From the NCBI GenBank assembly GCA_026261815.1, contig JAMPIT010000884.1:13281001-13345000 (forward strand): a stretch of DNA of 64,000 bases, written 5' to 3'. This document shows, piece after piece, positions 39,196 to 52,515 of this stretch. This DNA is from Monarcha castaneiventris obscurior (lineage: Eukaryota > Chordata > Aves > Passeriformes > Monarchidae). The position numbers were made by a program, and so were the translations under genes. Each line of letters opens with the position of its first letter. Within the stretch, counting starts at the first letter, position 1. The notes below the pieces were generated by a model. The model saw only the letters and a program-made list of their open reading frames with translations, searched no databases and was not told the origin of the DNA.

Positions 39196-42100
39196 CCAAA
39201 CCAGACTGAGGGGCACCACCTCCCCCACCACTAAATGAGCACACCAGGCAGGAATACAAAGTTTTCCCAGCCTTACAGCTCTTGGTGGAGGGAATATCAA
39301 TGCCCTTCAGTACATTTTACAGTTACACGCTAAACTAAATCCTTTCCCCACCCCACAGCTGCACTTTTTAGACACAGTTTTACATGCCAGGTCAAAAATC
39401 ACTCAAAGAAGAATTTGACCAGAGAAAAGAAAAACATCTGAAGCAAACAAAAAGCCCAACATCAAGAGAAATGGAGGGGAGAAACAATATTTTTAAACTG
39501 ACCCTTAGTGGGGGGCAGGGGAAGAAGTCTGTCTGATTTTCTTTGGATATAGTTGGGCAGGAAATCGTTGAGGTGGGTTAAAATACCTTTCTTGTACATG
39601 CTTTACAAAGAATTTCCTCTGATTACTAGAATAATATTTGTTTTCATGTCAATCTTGATAAATCACAGCTGTGGTGCTTTATTTCCTCTCTTCCCTCTGC
39701 TTATTTCCATCTATTAATAGGCCTGCATGTACCCACACATCAATTAAAAACACTCATATATACTTATTCTGTATATAAACACTTTTGTTTCACAATCAAA
39801 TTCCCTATGTAACATTGTTCTGCTCCTGAAATGTGTCATTTGCACTTGCACTACTGAGCTCACGGCATGATCCTGCTCTCCCCTTGGTGAGCCAAGGATC
39901 CCAGCGATGCCCTACACTTCACAAAGCCCCACACTTGGAGAAACACGGAGGTGTTGAGGAGGTAACTCAGTCAATGTCCCTGCACCCACTGTAGGCTCAC
40001 AAGTGGAAGTGCCAGGACAGGGGAAGCAAGAGCCTGAGCAATGCTGGCTGTTTCGTTCTGGGCTTTTTCCCTCTTTGTGCTTCCCCCGTTCAGGAGAAGG
40101 AAGGCAAGACATATGAAGAAGCTTTAGTATAATACAGAGCTATTAAATTTTGCAATTTTAAAGCTATAAAAGGCTCTGGAAGTAGTTTTAACCAAGTATT
40201 TTAGGCCACCAAAATGGTTAGCATCAGTTCCAAATGACATTCTTCAATATTTCCACTGCTGAATGTTGGAATCCTGCATAGGAAGGAAGGGATTTATTCT
40301 TCAAGTTTGATACACCAAAACTCACATATTTTTAATCATTTGACTTACAGGAAAACTACAAAAATCTTAGTTCTTGTTACAGCTTATCTCCTCCAGGTGT
40401 CACCTACCCCCTTAAAATACAACTCTGAACTAGTTCTCAGGTCCAAATTCTACATACTTCTCAGACTCCAAGGAGAAACTGGAGATAAGACTGCACTGCC
40501 ATAGCCCACTGAGTTTCATCAACTGATCAAGTCTGGAAAATTCTTTACAATTTCAAGTCTTTCTTAAAGCCTTTGACAGTCACAACAGCTGTTTTATTTC
40601 TCTATGCTGAGCAGAGCAGCATTAATGAGAGAGCTACTTGCTTTAAGAGGATTTAGCACAACCATAAAAGAGGACTTTTATGACAGGTTCCACTAACCAG
40701 TTCCTAAGTTCTTAACAAAGCAGGTAGACACAGTTTTGAAAACAAGACTCCCTTCCCAGAAAGTTACCTGGAGGCATCTGACCTATTCCTGCTAACAGTC
40801 AATGCATTCAAAGGTCTCCCCTAGGAAAGATTATCTCCTGGGGTTGATTAGGCATTTTTACAGCTGCCATGCTGAGATTTTTAACAGCCTTTAAGAACCA
40901 TCCAGTTAGTTCAGAGTGAAATGACAATAAAAAGGAAAAAAAAAAACCCACAACATGGACTGACAACAAGCATTAAAACCCAGGCAGATGAGAACTACTG
41001 GGCTGGGCAGCAGGGCACAAGGCACAGAACATGCTGTACCCTACACGCACCCATCCCCTGGCCCTTCCTCCCACAGGAGCTCTCTCCCAAGTCCAGTGCT
41101 GCTCCCTCACGTGAGCAAGGGTGACAGGGTGCTGCTGTGCCCTTCAGACTGCTGTCCCTTATCTGGCTGCTAGGAAACCTCCCTACACACAAAGTCTAAC
41201 AACTCCCAGCCACTCCATCTCACTTAGGCCATGTAGCACTCTCTTGGCAGCCATAAAAGCATTAAGTTAACAAGTGGACTTGATAAATCAGCTTGTGACC
41301 GGGCCAAAACGAAGAGCAATTAGGAGCCTAATCTGGAACTTGAACACTATCATTTAAGGGGAAGAAAAGGGGGGGGAAAAAGAGTCTGCCACCAATCACG
41401 ACTTGATAATACAAACTAAATAACACAGCACCTGCTGAATCAGAGAAGGGCAACAGCAGAAGAGATACAAGAAATCTGATCTGTTCTTCAGTAACCCCAT
41501 CTAAGGGCAGGCACCTAGACTGCAAGCTCCTGGCTCTGGAGTACGATTAACACTCCACTTTGGGCACTGACTGGAACATAAACGGGGCTTACTGGTTGGG
41601 TCTGCACCAAACAGAACTGGCACTGCACGAGGATTCTGGCCAGCAGCTGGGGGACACAGCCCACAGGCAGATGCAGGAAACACTGGCAGCAACAACTTTG
41701 GTTTTCTCTAGGAAAAAGCAGGTATCTAGACCCACTTGGAAAAACATCTAAAATGCTATGCTAAAAGAACCTTTCATGTACACAGATGAAATTTCCCTAC
41801 ACAGCTTGTTGCAGAACTTTACTACTACTATTCACAGAAAAGTTTTCCCCAATATCCAATGAAGCTTTCTTTTTCTACAAAATAAATAGGATTAAAAGAA
41901 ATCAGCTACTAGCAGACATGGAGCACACTATTCTTTTCTGGTATCTTCTGACATATCAGAAAATATACAGGTTTTGTTCATAGCCATTTCCGCCCTCTAG
42001 GTCTCTCAAAGAATGTTGTTTGCATATAAAAAGCAGGGAGGAGCTGTAAAGTACGAGAAGAATTCCGAGGGAACTCTGGACTTCCAGGCTTCATCCAGCC

Positions 42101-45100
42101 AAGACCGGATGTGATGCACTTGGCCTCCATGGCAAACAAGGGAACACTGAGAACCATGCTTCCCTTCAAGATGAATTTTATCCAAATACATCTGCACATG
42201 GATTTTGCACCAGCCCAAGCCAGCCGGTCTCAGGTAAATCACACGGCTGAAGCAAGGAAGAAGATGCGACAGAAGAACATGGAACTAATTCACCTCTCCT
42301 GATTTAGTATTTCATTTACCTCAAGTAAGGCTAACAAGTTCTATTCCACTCACCACAAAGAGCCCTCAGGCTTTCCCTCCCTTTCAGCTTCCAAGAATCC
42401 CACAGAGACATAGGGCAAGTCTAACTCAGAAGACAGCAGGTCAGAGCTAACAATTTCAGTACATGCCTTCCAACAGTGTCTCTGACCCAAACAAGAAATA
42501 ATAGTAATTTATATGGCTTTTCCACCACACTATTTAATATAGAAGTCAACACAGGATTAATCTGTCAGCGTATTCATTCCTGTGAGATGCCAAATGCCCT
42601 TATTGCCCATCCAGTTCAGCACAAGTTGAATCCATGACACATCTCAAAACGCCACACCAGTATCTACAGGGTGTTCCAAAAGTAAGAAGACCAATACAAA
42701 CTCTAAGCAAGATTAGCAGAGGAGACACTGATTTGCCACTTAATAGTCAGACACCAAAGAAATAAAAGACTTCAATCCTGGCAGCTCTGTGTGGAAGCAT
42801 CTGACAAAGCCACTGAATCATCATTCAAACCTACTGGCCTGAGGAAACGTTTTCTTGCAGCATTACTGCTCTCACAAATGACAAAAAAGTGCAGGAACAG
42901 AAGTAGAGGATGAGTGGGGATGGAGAACTATGCCATCTCAGGAACCTGAGGAGCATTGCTATCATCACAGGGACACAGCCCTGGGACTTCAAATCCAAGG
43001 CAACAATTTCACTTCCTGGCCAACAAGCCATTTGCAGGATATCGATTCCCTCTACATCTGCCCAATACAGAATGCTTTCCACCACCTCCAAATGAGGGAC
43101 AACAAACAAAGAACAGTGGATATGAGTTGTCTCTCCAGGTTGTAAGCAACAGTTCATGGTGAAGATTTTTACCTTGGCAAACATGAGAAGATATAAATTG
43201 TCTTCTCATTCAGATAGGATTTTTTTACTATTTTTTTTTCATTTTGTTGCTGCTTTGATCTTCTGAAACGGTAACAATTTCAGTGGCAGTGCTAACAGCA
43301 GGCCTAAAAACTGCACACATCCAAGAAGCAGAGGTAAACAAATAAAGAATAAGATCTTGCTCATAAGCCAGCCCCTAAAAGCTAATTTATTGCTTCCTAT
43401 TTCAAAGCAGTGTGTGGTCACATCAGGAGTGAGCTTGGAATACCATGCTTGCTGGGAAAAATAACATACACATGGAAAAAGTACAAGACACTCACTGGTA
43501 TGTGGATCAGTTAAAGATCTAAAACACAATGTCTCAATGAACAACATGCCTAGGTCATCATAGTAATAGCTAAAAGCAAGCCAGAACCTTTTTCAGTTAC
43601 ACATTCAACAGGAACAATGTATTGGAAATTATTTCCAAGACAAAAAGACGCTCTACCCACATGCAATGAGTGCATGCAGGTAATTTTATTTATAAAACAT
43701 TTCTGTACATACTGTGGATTATGACAGAAATGAAGATCAGTTTTCTAGGCAGAAAATCTTACTGCAGCTGCACAGATGGGAGCACATGCCTTAGCACACT
43801 AGGCATCAGAAACTCCTCTCCCAAGGCCAGTGTCAAACATGTTATGAAAGAAACTGAATTACAATTTCACATCTCTGATACAGCTTCTTTCCAGCCCTCA
43901 CACACTGTAAGTGAAAATTATTTCCCCTTCTTTGCAAACTGCTTTGATTATGAGCACCATGTAATATCTATGGACATTTGGAGGCAGTGAAAGATCTCAC
44001 AGCAAGGCTAACATTAAATCTTCACTGAGAAACAAGGGGAGACATCTGTGTTTCATTGTCTTTGAAATAATTAACTGATTTGTGCATTATCAAAGTGAAA
44101 ATTAATTTTATTCTACTGTGAGAAAGTTTGGGGAAAGTGGAAGTCTTTAGTAATCTTTAAAAAAAAAAAAGAAAAAGAAGTCTAGATTAGGCCAGACAAA
44201 GAGCCAGTTCCCACAAAAGGCATGATGGAGCTATGCCAAATGCTTCTAAGAATGGAGCATTTTTTGGTTGTTTTTTGGAGCCAAATTTCTTATGCCTTCA
44301 TTCTCTCTTTTATGGGTATTAATAAGATTTCCACATAAATCTGTCTCTACTTAGTCATCTTCACCACTGTCAGACTTCAGAGTCCTCCATGAGGAAGGAC
44401 TGCCAACACAAATGTTTGTGATGTCACACGAACCACACCATGGCTCCAGCCATCGCTCACAACAAACAGGCCCAAAAGGTGAAAGGCCACTATAACCCTA
44501 CGGAGGGGCGAAGGATCAAACAGTAAATGTATCTACCATTAGAATTAAGAGGGGGAGAGGTGAAATAACAGCAGCAATCATGTAAATGCATTTCCTGATT
44601 CGGTGTTAACAAATGGAAAAGCGGTGAGCATCCTTCTCTAGTTTAGTATGCATTATTAGGACAGACTTTATCCACTACTTGGAAATTTTACCTGTGCTCA
44701 TCTGAAACTGCCTTTCCATGTTCATTTCACATACTATGACCAGAGCAAACCTGTCTTTGGTGTATGGAAATTTCCTCCAAGGCATCAGTGAATTTTTGCA
44801 TCCAAGCTTTTGCATTTACAGCCAGGTAACTCTATCATCCCTCAAAATCTGAGGTAGATTCTTCACAGACTGACACCCATGGATGGATCTCTCTGGTTCA
44901 ACAAACAAACATACCTGCACATACACTCCCCCGCCAAGAACAAACAAACAAAACAAAAAGCAAAGAAACAAACAAACAAAAAAATCACCAGATGCTCTTT
45001 AATCTGGTTGAAGTTGAAGGGAAAGAAGCGAGGTGAAGTAAGGAAAAAAAGAAATCACCAGATAAAAGTGCAGTCATTGTTGGGTGGTCACTCACAGACA

Positions 45101-48100
45101 AGTATCAAACGAATCTAATTCACCTATCTTTAAATGCAGAAGCAGAATCAAGTGTCCAAAGCCCATCCTTGAGGTGTTTGGCTTCTCTTTCACAAGAGAG
45201 GAAGGGGGTTTCAGATTTGCTGGACTAGAAGATAGGGAATGAGGCAGGAATAATCAGTTCATTGATGTAAGCATTCCTAGATCAAAAAAGAACATTTGAC
45301 TATTCAAAAGAGTGGCACTGAGGAAGCTGTTAACTCAAAGCATGTGGCCATCAATATCATGACATTTCTTTTAAGTTTACTCTTTATTAAATAAACACAT
45401 GGAAAAAGAAAACAAACCTGCATACAGCTAAGAAGTTAGATATCTAAAATTTCATTAAAAACATCTGCGATTGCAGATTCAAGCATTCAAAAGATAGTGT
45501 ATGACATAATTATGCTTACAAACACTGACTCACTATTTTAGACAGCAATGCATTAAGATCACAGGAAAGATATTCCCTGGGCTATCAAGTTTCTCCCTAA
45601 AGTTCTCATCTCCTTAACCTGCTATTATAAATGATTAAGACAATCTGATCGTTACTTTCATCTCAGTTCTAAAAACCTTAACCAAATAAAAGGCCCAGAG
45701 GCCCCCAGGCCAAGTTCTCATGACTGTACTGAATGACAGCAAAGGAAGCTGTTTCATCACTGCTCCCGCTATCTCAGGATTTTTTGGGCTGGGTTTTTTA
45801 AAGTGCATTTCAGTAAATTTTGCAATACAGTGACTTCAGCTTAAAAATCAATGTTTTTCTCAGCATCACGTCACCACTTTCATTTGAGAAGAGACAATAT
45901 ATAAAGCAGATCAGAACATGAAATAAGCACGTATTATTGCAACTGTAAGAATTTTACCATTTTTTTAACACAGATTAGTTGCAGTTTCCAAAAGAAAAAT
46001 AAACTCTAAAGATCTAAACATGAATCCAGAATTTAAAATGTTGGGTTTTCAAAAAGTCTGCTCAAGTGGCAGATCACAGCCCAGCTCAGGAAGTCTTGAG
46101 GTTAATCTTAAGGATCTTCTTGTTCATCTATGCACAATACTAAAGGAAAAGAAAATTCTAGATCCAAAGATGATGGCAGCTAAAATGCTGGAATGAAAAA
46201 CATTGAAACTTTGCCTCAGTCACTATTATGAAAAGTACTTACTATCCATCAACTCTGAATAAGAACATCACACATTTTAGGACTAGATTTATGCACCACA
46301 CACAGCAGCAGAGAGAGCTGAAATAAAGATTGGATAGCTTTGAGAGGAAGGGGAGAGACAATCTGTCTTTACTACTTCACTTAAAAATGCTCTAGAGCTC
46401 TCCAAGAAACATTTGTGTTTGCCATCTCTCTGTCTCACCACAACAGATGTATCCAGAGAGCTAGGTTTAGATGTCCCAAATTTCAGTTAAGCCCCGGTTC
46501 CTTGTATTTCCTATGAGCTGGCTCTGACTCCAAAGGTGCCTCGCCAAGAGGAAACGACAGGCTTGGATCCTCAAGTGGAATTTAAGCTGGAATAAGTGAT
46601 TTAGTGCTGGCACCCCGGTCTGTCTAATTGTTGCACTGTTACCCCATGCTCCTCTATGACACTGCTTGACAAACACAAAGGGCTTAGCAGGAAACAGCAT
46701 TCTGGATTCTGTGGCCCAGAAGTCAGTTTTCAGTCCCAATAAGGCACAGACAGTATTTCTCTTTGCCACTGAACAGATGTCTTACTATGGTCTCTGTAAT
46801 GAGGCATGAACAGAGCCCATGCTGCCTAAAATGATCCAACTGTACACACCTATGGATACACCTTCCTGCTTCTAAAGGTTTTTTGCTTCTCCACAAGTCA
46901 CAGGAAAGAAGAATGCTCTGCAACTCTGAGCAGAAGCCTGCTGGAAAGGTTCAGGCTCCCTTTACATCCTTATCCCCCTTTTAACTTCCATCTCTCGCAA
47001 GCACACATGAAGTACAGCATTAAATCATTTAATAGAAGATGTTTATTCATTTGCAGTTGTGTATAATCAGAAGACGATTAGGACTGCATTCAAGAATGGC
47101 ACTTTCATATGCCTTAAGCTGGTCATAAAAAAAAAAAAACAACCCTTGATAATGGCATATGAATTATCTCGAAACATTTCAGCTCGCACAGAATTCAGAA
47201 TCAACAGAAATGCAGTGAATGTTTTAATAAATAACAAACACAAACTAGTCCACAGCTTCCCAGAGAATAGGTACATAACAGCAACAACATATCCACTACA
47301 CATAACTGAGTTTTACCAGCTAAAGCTCATTGTGCTTATCTGTAAAAATACAAGTCACCTATTTATTTCATCTGGTCTTATCATACTTCTCACCAGCCAG
47401 AGCTCCACGCTGAACAACCCCTTATTTATGCCCACAAGAATGACTCCAGTTCAGGCTGCACTGGGACCTTATCAGCTTCTCCTGCCCAGCCAGTCCCATG
47501 TTCCACATCACAGCTAAAGCCAGCAGCAAGTCAGTCCAGGCACCTGGGACACCATGGAAAGCACCTTTATGGCTTTGCACCTCTAGAATAGATTTCTGGC
47601 ACCAAGCTCCAAATTTAACACTGGAATGTATCATTTGTGAGACACAAGTAGTTATTTGTTGATCAAAATCACTACTCAAGCATTTACAAATAAATAACAA
47701 ATAATTGCACAACTTGGCACACATTTGCAAATCAAGAAAGAAGAAGAAATATTTAAGCTATAAAGAATCAAAATTCAAGCAATTATTACTAAAACTGGCA
47801 TATTAATAAACAAGCCTGCCTGTGGAAGCATCAGAAAATGTGATTTAATATCCAGAAAGAACCTTGTCATATGTAACTCAAGCTTGTTGACTGTGCTGTC
47901 AGAGTCAAAGAATTCCATCCCTCTCGACTGCACAATTCTAATTTGTGTAGATAGACACCAATATATATTTAAATGTCTGTATGTGTGTACTCACATCTAT
48001 AAAAACATGCTACAAGCTGTCAGGTCACATTTTCAGCAGCACAACCAATGTTAGCTTTGAATTACTTTCTTTAAAATAAGGAACAGAATCATTAGCTGTT

Positions 48101-51100
48101 AAAAAACAATTAATTAAAAAGCTCTCTTTAAGGATGTGAACACAGCTCCTTCTGCAGTAAGGACTGAACTAAAAGGATCACCCTGTTACCCTGGGAGGGC
48201 TGAGCACTCTGAATTACCATTGAAAATAACAGAGGCAGGGAGGAGATGATTAAAAACCTTTACAAAAAGAATCTAAGAAAAATAGCATTTCTAACAAACC
48301 TTGACTTGTACAATATGCATTTTAAAATATCACTGAATGAGAGGGTGAAGGTATCTATTGTCTCACAAGAGTAAGAGGCAGGCTGCATGTCAGCACAAGT
48401 ACTCCTGTAACGATCCCACTGACAGATTCAAACTAAAACTCCAGCCACATGGAAAATATCTTATCAGTTACCTTGCAATTATAGATGCACCCAAACACAT
48501 TAAAGTTCCTTTTCAACACAAAATACAGTGATCAGACTTTGCCAAGAGTAACCTATAGTTACATGACCAGTACAGCTGAGGAGAAACGAACCAGAGAATT
48601 CAGTGCAGCACCCAACAGCTTTTTGCCACTCAAAAGTGAGCTTTGGGGGAAGGACTTCAGCATTACCAACACAGAAATAGTGGTGTCTGCATTGCGGGGT
48701 GGGTTTGTAGAGAAAATGAAGCAGCAGAGTCTACTCTGCAAGGAAACCCCAGTTAGATCTGTCAGCTGGTGAGCTCGAACAGGCATCAATAAGAAAGAAA
48801 AAAGGAGAAAAGGGGAAGAGAAATCAGGAAGGGAAAAAGAAGAAAACAAAAGAAGAAAAAACACTCTCAAAAGCACTTGAAACTGCATTCACAGAGACAA
48901 GGGTAGGCAGTACATAAGGTTGTGCAGCCCTTTTTAATCTACACTTTTGCACAGAGGTCTGCACCTTTCCACAGCTGTCATATCAACTGAGATTCAATAT
49001 ACGAGCATAGACAAGGTTTCACAAGTTTTACTCTGCAGGCAACAAAAAGCTTGGAAGAGCATATCTAGATTACTGCTGATAGAAGTAGAGTAAAAATTGT
49101 TTGGACATAGCTTTTCAGGCCATGCACCACCCTTCCAAGAGCTCTCCTCCACTGTTGGTTGGGCAGCAAACAGAAAAGCTCCTGAGGGTGCTTTTGCAGA
49201 CTGCCACGAGTGCCTTCACTGACAGCACACAGCCCCCCACTCTGGCCTCTTCTGCAGCCCCACAGCCACATTTTAAGGTAAATTTGGGGTGTATGTATTT
49301 GCCAAGAATCAATACTTTTACGTAACATAGGTAACAAAACAGATTAATGCTCTGCCTCTCCTTCATGACATTAAACACAAACACACAGGGGTTTATTTAA
49401 AACCGTACAGCAAAAGTAAGTGCAAGAGACTCAAAGTAACCGTACTCCAGGGTGAGGAGCAGTTTAGGTTATTGCTGGTGCCCTGGCAGCAACTCCCGCA
49501 CACAGAGATGCCAGCAAGATATCATCAGCCTGCTGGGAGTGCAATAGTTCAAAAAATAATTAACCTTCATCACTCAAATACTCATTTCCCTGCCTGGAAT
49601 TCACTTCACGACGGTGCTTATAGACAAATCCACTCAAAATTCAGTCAGAAGGCTGCTGCTCAGAATAAGTAATGCTCAGTTGTTAAGTTCAGTAACAATT
49701 GTTCCCCTACAGTATTAACTTCGAGTAAAACACAATCAGAAAGAAGAAGCTTTTCTAAACAAAAAATAAACCCAACAACTGTCAGTGACTTGATCCTCAA
49801 AACACAGTGATAGTTTTCCAGCAGGCATCATCATATTTGTATTTCACACAGCTTTTAATGAAGCTGAGATATTTCGTAGAGGACCAACCAGTCTGAGAGG
49901 AAGGGCTGCTTTTTTTAAACTGTCAGCAGGGTGTGCCTCAGGACTTCAGCAACCATCAGAAAAAGCATCATGAGGATACTTGAAAAGCACCACTCCTACA
50001 GAGTTAGGCAGACAAAAATCCGATTTAAAAAAAAAACAACCCAACAAAATGACACAGAATATAATTTTATTTTAAAATTCAAGCCAAAGCATAAATCTTA
50101 CTACAAAACAAAGCCAACTTAAGCAACGTACAAAACACAAATAAACGTACAAAAGTCAAATAAACCACTTTAACCCTGCATATTTCACTGGTGGATTGGG
50201 GGTGTTAGCCAAGGAGGCCTCAGCTATGCTCTGAGCTATTTCTGATATGTGGAGGTTTTGTAATTTTCCAGCCTTGTGCAGGGGCAGAAGGAGAGCCTTT
50301 AGCTGTATTGATGCTCATAAATATCTTCTCCCTAAATTGTTTTTCAGTAGTTAATTGCAGTAAAAATACAGAGAGTCATGATAGGTCCTACTCAGTAGGC
50401 ACTCCAGATAAAACAGTGTGGTCACTAAAGCACACAGAGTGACCAGCTGGGAACATTCTTCCTAACAAGTATCAGATTTTTTTTTAAAAAGCCAGTTTTT
50501 CTAATCCTCAACCTGTTTGTCAACAGAAACCTGTACAATAAATAATAAATACAAATGTCTAAGCTGGAAGACTTTCGTTCATACCATGTGACACGCACAT
50601 GTTCCATGATCAGTGTGTATTTCTGTCTCAAACAATCAGACTTCTTTGTAGCAGTTTAAAAATAAAAGGTTTGGGGGGAGTTTGTTTTGAGGTTAGAGGG
50701 TGGTGGTTTTTTATTTTTTTCCTCCAAATTCTTTCCTATTCTTCCATTTTAGGCAAATACCTCGTCAGTACCCCTCAGATCTGTTTTTACATAGATTTTC
50801 ACTCTCTTCCTAGATGATGCTCAGAAGTTTGGGCTCTCTCTGGACCCTAATTATTCTGTATGTCTGACCAAAACTTGATACAGCACTCCATACCATGCCT
50901 TCACTAACCCAATTTCACTATAAAACCTCACACACACAAAATCTTTTCAGTGACCAGCACTGTCAGCTGACATAAAATCCTTTTCTTGGCAGGTTCAAAA
51001 ATTAACAATGCCATTTCACCGACCAAACTCATATAACCACCAGTATCTTCCCTGTGCTGCATATTTTCCCTTTTGTTCAGCAACCCTTGAGCTGGCACTA

Positions 51101-51162
51101 CAAAAACATCCGTCTCCTGTGTTCAACAGCAATGAAGGACCATTTCTCTCATCAGCACATTA
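39196..51162. other. Intron 1 stretch, 39.2-51.2 kb; no gene seen
   Basis: No coding frame or RNA gene can be supported. A-rich (AAAC)n tract at about 44936-44985, A-run near 44159-44170 and small G+C-richer patches near 39860-40110, 41000-41170 and 46470-46930. No repeat termini seen. Confidence 0.55.
44936..44985 (+). repeat. A-rich (AAAC)n low-complexity tract
   Basis: Repeated CAAA/AACA units interrupted by GCAAAG; simple-sequence DNA. Confidence 0.8.
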
Positions 51163-51680
51163 CACAGAATCACAGAAAGGCTGGGGCTGGAAGGCACCTC
51201 TGGAGATCATCTAGACCAAGCCTTCTGCCAAGGCAGGCTCACCTAGAGCAGAGTGCACAGGGTTTTGTCCAGGCAGGTTTTGAGACTCCACAGCCTCTCT
51301 GGGCAGCCTGCTCCAGTGCTCAGTCACTGTCACAGTATTTCTTCCTCATATTCAGGTAGAACTGGCTGTTTCAGTTTGCTCCCCTTGTCCTGTCACTGAG
51401 CACCGCTGAAGAGAGCCTGGCTCTGTGTTCTTGTCACTCACCCTTCAGATATGTGGATGCATTGATAAGATCCCCTCTCAATCATCTTTTCTCCATAGTA
51501 AACAGGCCCAGCTTTCCCAGTCTTTCCTCACAGGAGAGATGCTCCAGTTCCCTCATCATTTCCATAGCCCTGTGCTGAACCTTCTCCAGCAGCTCCTTGT
51601 CTTTCTTGATCTGCGAAGCCCAGAACTGAACACCGAGCTCCAGATGTGGCTTTACCAGGGCAGAGTACGAAGCCATGTTC
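51163..51680 (-). mobile_element. CR1 LINE, 3' part with end of reverse transcriptase ORF
   Basis: The left edge CACAGAATCACAGAAAGG is the reverse complement of a CR1 3' terminus. On the minus strand 51676-51482 translates to [34 protein letters not shown] and [21 protein letters not shown], the conserved C-terminal end of CR1 reverse transcriptase, ending in a stop directly after EKR where most copies continue for some residues. About 300 bp of 3' UTR-like sequence follow. The 5' part is missing, the usual state of CR1. The element is dead. Confidence 0.9.
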
Positions 51681-51748
51681 TGCTATTGCACTCTCCAGGA
51701 GGCACTTCCCGTTTTATTCATAAATGGTTATGCAGAGTCTTGAGGTGC

Positions 51749-51810
51749 ACAGAATATTCTGTGTCGGGAAGGACCCACTAGGATCATCAAAGTCCTGGCT
51801 CCTGGCTCTG
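51749..51810 (-). mobile_element. Short CR1 3' end of a second subfamily
   Basis: CACAGAATATTCTGTGTCGG, GAAGGACCCACTAGGATCATC and CCTGGCTCCTGGC read as the reverse complement of a CR1 3' terminus whose ending (CAGAATATTCTG) differs from that of the neighbouring copy. Only about 60 bp are recognisable before the GC-rich block begins. Confidence 0.65.
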
Positions 51811-51811
51811 A

Positions 51812-52075
51812 CACCGAGGAGCCACGGGGCGCGGCCGGAGCAGCAGCTCCTGAACAGATCCCGACGGGGGCCGAGTTAAGGACCACGGACAGATTTTGTG
51901 GATGATGTTCGTGCCCAGTTTGGCCGCGCCGAGCGGCGCAGGGGCTCTCGTGCCCTCTAGGGGGCCGAGCCGCCAGCGCCCGCCCGCTGCGGGAGCGACC
52001 GGCACCGGCTTCACCATCATCATCATCACCATCATCACCATCGCCTCGAGAGGCTCGCGGCAGGGACGTGCACCC
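51812..52075. promoter_or_regulatory. Small intronic CpG island with RE1/REST-like and CTCF-like matches
   Basis: A sharply bounded 260-bp GC- and CpG-rich block in AT-rich intron, 6.1 kb downstream of exon 1. TTAAGGACCACGGACAG (51876-51892) matches 15 of the first 17 positions of the REST/NRSF element as I recall it, but the last four positions do not match. CCTCTAGGGGGC (51954-51965) matches 11 of 12 positions of the CTCF core. A (CAT)n microsatellite lies at 52015-52043. Open frames run through on both strands but have composition-driven sequence and resemble no known protein. It could be an orphan promoter, an insulator, or the GC-rich remnant of an unrecognised retroposon. Confidence 0.5.
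52015..52043 (+). repeat. (CAT)n/(CAC)n microsatellite
   Basis: Mostly CAT triplets with CAC interruptions inside the small CpG island. Confidence 0.85.
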
Positions 52076-52118
52076 CACACAGAGGAAAAGGAAGAAAAGC
52101 AGCTCAGACCTTTCATTA

Positions 52119-52175
52119 ACAAACAAACAAACAAAACCCAAAACAACAAAAAACCCCCCCAAAAAAACCAAAAGA
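52119..52175 (+). repeat. (AAAC)n and A/C-rich simple sequence
   Basis: AACAAACAAACAAACAAAAC followed by A- and C-runs directly right of the GC-rich block. It could be the A-rich tail of a plus-strand retroposon, but no body or target duplication was identified. Confidence 0.7.
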
Positions 52176-52404
52176 AGCCAAAGCTTGATAAAGGGGTAGG
52201 GCTCCTCCTCTTTCCATAAACCCAGTGAATCTCCAAAAGCAGTTCAGAAAGAAAAACGCTGATATTCCACCCACAACTTAAAATTCAGACGGACATCGCA
52301 TTTGATTATTGTTTTTATTACTCCCAGTACAAAGAACAGATGCTACCACTTGCAGCAGGGCTTAAAGCAAAACTTGCAGCAGGACATAGAGCAAGACAAC
52401 TTGA

Positions 52405-52515
52405 ACAAAAAAAACCCCAACAAACAAACAAACAAAAAGCAAAAAAAACCCCACCCCACAAACAAAAAACAAACAAGAAAAAAAAGAAAAAAAAAAAAAG
52501 AAAAACAAACCTCAC
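52405..52515 (+). repeat. A-rich low-complexity tract
   Basis: About 110 bp composed almost only of A and C with a few G; (AAAC)n followed by long A runs. Confidence 0.9.

Noticed and set aside
42668..42685. GGGTGTTCCAAAAGTAAG, resembling a mariner-type terminus
   Set aside because: No matching inverted end or TA duplication was found; too short to call.
47059..47517. Plus-strand frame of 152 codons
   Set aside because: Lys/Asn/Ile-rich frame in AT-rich DNA with no motif; consistent with chance over 58 kb.
51728..52236. Minus-strand frames of about 147-149 codons over the small CpG island
   Set aside because: The hydrophobic start comes from A/C simple repeats and the rest from GC-rich DNA and a CR1 fragment; the Met/Val runs are the CAT microsatellite.
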